Positions 58,561 to 64,000 of a DNA stretch of 64,000 bases are shown here, in pieces. The notes beneath the pieces were generated by a model. That model made no database searches, was not told the DNA's origin, and saw only the letters and a list, made by a program, of their open reading frames with translations. Every line of letters starts with the position of its first letter. Position 1 is the first letter of the stretch. The translations under genes and the position numbers were made by a program. The stretch comes from Triatoma infestans (lineage: Eukaryota > Arthropoda > Insecta > Hemiptera > Reduviidae), in contig JAAEAF010001933.1 in NCBI GenBank assembly GCA_011037195.1, forward strand, positions 62,001 to 126,000. The letters run 5' to 3'.

Positions 58561-59189
58561 TAAGAAATTGCAACAATAAATCACCAATAATTTTATAATA
58601 TTGATTCAAAAGATCGGTGAAACATCTGTCGCATAATAACACGTAGTTGTATCATCACCATGGACACAACCACATCCTCTAATTTCCATCCTTTTTTTTT
58701 TTTGTTTTGTTTATTATTATCTGGCAACCACGAAATTATTAGTCCTGAGAATTCTAAGATTCCACCACGGCAATCCATTTTTGTTACAGTACAAGTGTGG
58801 GGGGAACTGGTCACGTAGAAATTGTCGCACGTAGTTCACTTGTAAAGTAATATCTAGATTTTATTATTGAAGGACAGGAAATTGTGATTTACTGTCCTTG
58901 TATGTAAATCATGAGTCGGTTGGATTATTACAGTTCTAGAATTTTTTTTTTTTGTTTCAGTTTTACAATGCGCTGTCAAAATAAACCGAATAATGAACAG
59001 TATATAGACTAAGAATTGTAAACCGGGTTGCTTTTGTATTCACAGAGGTTGAAGACAGTATATAAGAGGACAATGGATAAAAATTTTCATGGGTGGTTGA
59101 ACAGCAAGTGAATTCCGATATACAGAACGTACACATCCTGGAAATTAAGCAAGATGGAAAAAAAAAAAATTAAAAAACGATACCCGATA
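58561..59189. other. AT-rich unassigned sequence
   Basis: A 73-codon minus frame (58593-58814) is not recognised. Several homopolymers. Confidence 0.45.
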
Positions 59190-60030
59190 GAAAGTATTGC
59201 AAAAGGTGTGAAATTTTTGATATCGAATTTTCATCGGAATACACGTTTTGAGGTCTCCTGAGTTTGAAAAAGTAGTTCTTAGAAATTGGTAGAAAAAGGT
59301 TAGCGTGATATTTTGTTTAAATTCAGTCTCAGGGGGGGAGGAGACTGACACTAAGATTTTGGTCAAAATCGGTCAACCGGAAGTGCCGCTTCACTAAATG
59401 AATTTCTTTTTTTACTATTTATGCGATATTCTTTAAAACGGTAGCAATGATTATCTTCTAACTTGATATATCTTCAATCTACACATATAAAGATCTACTA
59501 TTTTAATTGAAACATTTTTCAGAGAATAATTAGGAGGTGAGGGGCGGGATCATGCTTACCTCCAAAGTGCTAATTGTGTTCAGTATATGATTCTACCATT
59601 TATGCAATACTAATTACAATTAAATATATTGGCGAAATTCCGAGTTTGAAGAAAATCGGTTGACCGGAAGTAAGGCTTTGTTGAATAGTTTTTTTTCTAG
59701 TTTTCTGCGATTCTCCCCTTCCAAAAACACCGACGGGTTTTCTTAAACATGGTTTCTTAAACTTTATACTTACAGAAACCTATTAGTTTGGTTTTGAAAA
59801 TTTTTCCGAGAAAAATCACTTAAGGTGGGTATTTTTCCGGAGGGGGGGAGGAGTTAGGTTAGTTATGGTTTCTTTAAAAAAAAAAGTCGTTTTATAAAGT
59901 TTACATTCTAAATTCATGTAATATTTAAGAAAGGTGAACAAGAATTATAGGTTTGAGGAGAATTCGCCAATTAAAATTATGTAAAGTGCAGTTAGAGGTA
60001 GTCGTCTGAGTGATTCACACCACATCCTTC
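59190..60030 (+). repeat. Family A copy 32, full length
   Basis: GAAAGTATTGCAAAAGGTGTG, GAATTTTCATCGGAATACAC, GGTCAACCGGAAGTGCCGC, AATCGGTTGACCGGAAGTAA (about 59653-59672), TCGTCTGAGTGATTCACACC (60002-60021). Confidence 0.9.
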
Positions 60031-60034
60031 TTAC

Positions 60035-61205
60035 TCCTAGTTAGAAAATGTTTCTCCCACTTTCTCTTAATCCTAGGAAAAGAGGAAGTTGCAATCGAGG
60101 CAAATTTTCAAATTGATTTTTCACCGGAAATACATTTTAAGGTCGCTTGGGTACGAAAAAGTGGTTTTCAGCGAAAGGCCTTCATAATGCGTGTGTGTTG
60201 GGGGGGAGTTACTTAAATTTGGTGTTTCGTTTTGGTACTACCATAGCATCTAACACAAAGTTTTCGAGTAAAATTCATCTACTGTGAATACGACTTCACT
60301 GGCATCGATTTTCTTTAAACTTCTATAATGGAGTTGATGAGGAGAGAAATTAGGATTAATTAATTAGACGAGATATGAAGACACTGTTATAATATGGCTA
60401 TAAGTCTACACAAACTGCACTGGACTTGTGTGATTTTATAGATAAAATGGAAGGGGTAGAGATATGACACGATGCGATGTATTGTGGTTGAATCTGATAG
60501 ATTGATTGATTCATGTCTAAATCTCTCACTGACTTATATATAGGTTCTCCCCACTCTAGCCTGAGTACGAGAGAGAGTCTGTTTTCTCTCGGTCGGGCTT
60601 GGCTCTCTCTCTTGCCGTTACACTTCGTGTACTAGCTACATATATAATTTACCTAACACTTTCATTTTAATATTTTCTTGGGGAGGGGGTTGAGAGAACA
60701 GCTTTCCACTAAAGTACCACAGCACTGTAATGTATGGTTTTGATATGTATATAATAATAATATTGTAATAATGTACATTAGAACCATTGAAAGATTTCCA
60801 TATTTGAAGAAAATAAAGAAATCGGAAATGCAATATTAGGTTTTAAAACAACTGCAACGATTTCCTTTAAAGTTGGAATGCTCACTGGCACAGACATAAA
60901 TGTATCACTTTGGTTTGAAACATCCCCCTCACCAAAATTGATTTAATATAGTTGTGCGGAAGATATGGGGTTAAATTACAAATGTTATATGCAGTTAGCT
61001 GCTAATGATTAGAGTGCTCTTCTGGACATCAATGAAACTACTTGTCTAACTGCCTGCTTTGGTTGGTAAGTTGGTAAACTTATATATTTATTTTAGAATA
61101 CAAGAGTAGAATTTGAAGTTAAGGAATTTGTCATTTCACATGCAATTGTTTCAAGATGAATAAAAGAAAGTTATATGAGTGTTTCACATCAGATTTTTGG
61201 ATAAT
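60035..61205 (+). repeat. Family A copy 33, head-to-tail with copy 32, with an insert
   Basis: Head CTCCTAGTTAGAA followed by CTCTTAATCCTAGGAAAAGA. Middle interrupted at 60324-60621. Long-tail subfamily tail shared with copy 1. Terminus TATGAGTGTTTCACATCAGA at about 61174-61193. Confidence 0.88.
60324..60621 (+). mobile_element. 298-bp insertion with 5-bp flanking repeat, TATA-containing (candidate short LTR)
   Basis: ACTTC at 60319-60323 and 60622-60626 flanks it, and removing it restores the family A order. It contains TTATATATAGGTTCTCC followed by GC-richer sequence, like an LTR promoter. It does not have TG...CA ends at the flanking repeat, so the class is uncertain. Confidence 0.5.
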
Positions 61206-62024
61206 TCGAAAAGTTACATATACTATATTAAGATTTTATAAGCAAAAAGTGAGATAAAAATTAAAAAAATAAAATAAACTAAAATAATGGCGAGAAAAAT
61301 AACGGCTCAATTATTTCTTTTACCACTTTACTAAATTGAAACATTATAAGTAAGTTAGCGCTGCTAGTTTAATAAGAAATAAAATTCTTTATTTAATTAA
61401 AGAAATAAACTGGAGACTAATAAAATAAAACCTTATTAAGCTGTATATAGAGGAAGCAAGAGGAGCGGAGTGTGCAGAGGAATACATCCTCGGGGCTAAT
61501 CCTAAACGCTAAAGGCACAGTTAAAGGGGGGGCCCTTGTTATGTTCTTAGGGGTTATCTATACGGCAAATAAGAGGTAATTAAAAACACTGGCAACTTCA
61601 TGCTTTAATTAAATAAAGGAGGCAGACGATGGTCGGGGGGGTGGTGGTGGTGGTAGTAATAGTGAAGTAGGGGTGGAACAACAAGCAGTGTGTAAGTAGT
61701 GTAAGAAGTAAAGGCATGGAAAAATGTTTTAAAAGAGGTTGGAGCCAGTAAACCTTGCTCCACACTATGAATATATTTAACATCCGTTTTAACAAAGAGT
61801 GTTTACCAAATTATGGGTACATCTGAAATACAAAGCAATATATGTGATATATGTAAACAGACTGAATATATATGTTAGACTTGTATCAGATCTTATTAGC
61901 ACAAGAATGGGAATTATAATAACTCAGCTACTCAATTGCTGTTTGGATAATTTAAGAGCACAGAATCAAGAGAATTTCAGTGGGAGACAGAGGCACTTTT
62001 CAGGCAAGCCAGCTCTACCCCAGA
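61206..62024. other. Unassigned, AT-rich
   Basis: G/GGT-rich patch at about 61630-61655. No gene. Confidence 0.5.
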
Positions 62025-62550
62025 TTTGCCTCAAGTCACACTTCCACCAAAACTGTTTTCTTCAAACTGAAATTTTAGCAATCCTTTAATTTAGGTTAAC
62101 ATCATAATTTCATAAATAACATCATAAATCTTCCAAAAATTAAGTTCTCTAGAAAATGTTTCAAAGAAACGTTTTTGAAGTTATATATATATATATATAT
62201 ATATGTAATTAGTGTGCGCAGTTTCAAAGAAAATCGCGCACAACTTTAAAAAAAAAAATGTCTCACTTCCGGTTAATGAATTCTTATCGAAACAAATGCG
62301 GCAGAGTTATTTTCATATAAAAACACACACACACGTCCGAGATTGTTTTCACGTGCCCCCTGGATATCCAACTAAACGAACAACTTAATCACCAGCGCAG
62401 CCTAAGTTCTTTTATACTGGGCCCCGTGACGCATATTGGTTGAATAGCCGAAGCTATGGCGTAGGGAAAACAAAATTTCTTCGTACTCGATGGGCCTCAA
62501 AACAAGACTCCACATGGAAATATAATTTGGAGAATGTGAAACAACTGTTA
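62025..62550 (-). repeat. Family A copy 34, with about 140 bp of unrelated GC-richer sequence
   Basis: CAAGTCACACTTCCACCAAA, (TA)n at about 62182-62204, TCTCACTTCCGGTTAATG, (CA)n remnant at about 62322-62333. Then non-matching sequence at about 62336-62477 containing GGCCCCGTGACGC. Resumes with TTCTTCGTACTCGATGGGCC. Confidence 0.7.
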
Positions 62551-63357
62551 TCATTTCTAAAAGTGCAATATAAATAAATAAAAATAAAAAGCTTCTCAAT
62601 GCAAAAAAGGGAATAGCAAAAAACTGACTATGTGGAAACCACATTTTTGGATATAGAGCTTGGAGTTTGAAATTAAGGTTCAGTGGGGTTCAGACGTGAA
62701 GCATAAACTAACAGGATATACTGTAGGGCACCACTATAGCTGTAATCAGCTTCCCCACTATCCTCGCACTTGGGTTTCCCCTTCTGACTTTAATATCGCT
62801 CCCTCCATCTTACAGAATATCATTCAATATTACCCTTAACCAACCCCCCACCCCACCAACCCAACCCACCCGTATTGCCATCCCTTCACAATAACACAAT
62901 TCCTTATAAGTTTTATTAATCTACAGATGAATTTATCTGTCGCACCATCTAACAGCCATATCCTTAATTACATCCCCCAACTGTATTTGTAATCTTGATT
63001 GCCTCATTTAATTACTTCATCACTCTCTCGCTCTCTCTCTCTCTCCCCCCCCGTTAGGGAGGGGCACAGTTCTGACGTGTTTCCACTCCATTACCTTCTA
63101 TCTTCTCTAGGCCGCGACAAAAGCGCTGATTTGATAATTAATTATTTTTACAGCGCCACGCCTTCCTTCAACTAAGAAAGCATTCCTCAATTCCTTCATT
63201 TAATTTCTTGTTGCTGTTTTCTTTATAGCAATAAAATTAATTAATTTATGCAAGTTGTGCTTGGGATGCAATCATGTACGAAACAATGAATTTTCTCCAC
63301 AGTTTGATTCATCATTCCCGCTCCATTACGCACAACGCAGCATAGCAGTGATTTCCA
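62551..63357. other. Unassigned; C-rich and (CT)n tracts
   Basis: C/A-rich 62840-62870; (CT)n at about 63026-63045. No gene-like frame. Confidence 0.5.
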
Positions 63358-63485
63358 AAGTGGGCGATACCGCTCCCTGGTAGGCGCTGCAACCATTCAG
63401 GGGGACCGTAGTAAACCCAGATAAAATTCAATATAACCAAGGGGCAATAAGAAAAAGAAAAGAGGTGAAGATAAGAAAATGTTGC
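63358..63485 (+). mobile_element. hAT-like non-autonomous terminus
   Basis: CAGTGATTTCCAAAGTGGGC, then CGCTCCCTGGTAGGCGCTG, CAACCATTCAGGGGGACCGT and AGGTGAAGATAAGAAAATGT: the order of blocks typical of a common hAT-derived repeat. Only one end is visible. Confidence 0.6.
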
Positions 63486-63689
63486 AAAACTGTTCGTATG
63501 TTTCTTTAGTTAAATATGTAACATAAATAGTCTAATGGATGATTAGATACTTTAGTTTCCTAATAAACACCTAATAATTCAGTGATCATTGGTCAAGTCT
63601 GCCGACAGATTTTATCAAGCAAGTATTGGGTAGGCGGCTATATCGCGCATTGTCGGTAAATTCACAGTCGTCGGAAAAAAAAATGACAC

Positions 63690-63821
63690 GTAATCACTTT
63701 TTACTTTCTCATATTTCCCTGGAAGAGAAGGTAAAATACATCGTGTCAAATTTTCGAAATTGAGTTTTCATCGGAAATACAAGTTTTGAGGTCCCCAGAG
63801 GACGTAGTGTGTGCGTGCGTG

Positions 63822-63852
<31 letters not shown>

Positions 63853-64000
63853 CGTGGTGTGTGTGTGTATGTGTATAAATGTGAACAAAACATCTCAAAA
63901 ACGAAAAATCGCAGAAAGCAGTAATTTGGTATTCCGTTTAGGTAATCACTGCACCTGACACGAAGTTTCGGGCAAAAACCAACAACCGGGAAGTGCAACT
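63690..64000 (+). repeat. Family A copy 35, cut by the window edge
   Basis: ATCGTGTCAAATTTTCG, GAGTTTTCATCGGAAATACA (63762-63781), compound (GT)n at about 63809-63870, TTTCGGGCAAAAACCAACAA at the edge. Confidence 0.9.

Overview
The window is AT-rich, repeat-dense eukaryotic DNA. I judge it to be an arthropod, probably an insect. The evidence is one unmistakable spliced exon of an LMO4-type LIM-only gene, insect-style non-LTR retrotransposon fragments (RT and RNase H remains), a mariner-type transposase relic, tRNA-derived SINEs, solo LTRs, TIR elements, and long AT-rich stretches with (CA/GT)n and (GA/CT)n microsatellites. There is no prokaryotic organisation: no operons and no rRNA. Nearly all open frames over 60 codons are chance frames or run through repeats.

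The only confidently coding host sequence is on the minus strand at 43727..44244. It carries a start codon, a long His/Pro/Asn/Gly low-complexity N-terminus and the complete first LIM zinc-binding motif. It is bounded by a TTGCAG acceptor and a GTAAGG donor. Exons for LIM2 should lie at lower coordinates. I could not find them, so most of the window left of 43.7 kb is probably intron or downstream sequence, and the part to the right is upstream intron or 5' flank.

A dispersed repeat, called here family A, dominates the window. Its monomer is about 0.7-0.9 kb and I list about 35 copies or fragments. By adding my approximate intervals it covers roughly 20 kb, near a third of the window. Its plus strand begins with a hairpin-like CTCTTACTAGTAAGAG motif and a CACCGGAAATACATGTTTTGAGG-like block. 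It then has an internal (GT)n tract, two diverged copies of a module containing CTCGAAAACGGCTCCAACGA, and ends near GTGTGAGTGTTTCACACCAGA. Several copies are arranged head-to-tail. Family A is the substrate for much of the later activity: nested LINE, SINE, LTR, mariner and foldback insertions, and a 37-bp minisatellite amplified from inside one copy.

Layout. 0-8 kb: internally deleted LINE, family A copies, an inverted-repeat element, a candidate solo LTR, and a LINE nested in family A. 8-20 kb: a solo LTR, the minisatellite, SINE-1 in family A, and unique AT-rich DNA. 20-31 kb: possible Gypsy relic, and a 1.1-kb segmental duplication whose second copy is flanked by a 112-bp direct repeat. 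31-42 kb: family A copies interrupted by a solo LTR, a nested inverse family A copy, and a 1-kb mariner relic. 42-46 kb: LINE fragments around the LMO4 exon, and SINE-2. 46-64 kb: more family A tandem pairs, a MITE with ~40-bp TIRs, hAT-like ends and microsatellites.

Coordinates of diverged repeats are good to about 10-40 bp. Boundaries with quoted target-site duplications were read base by base.
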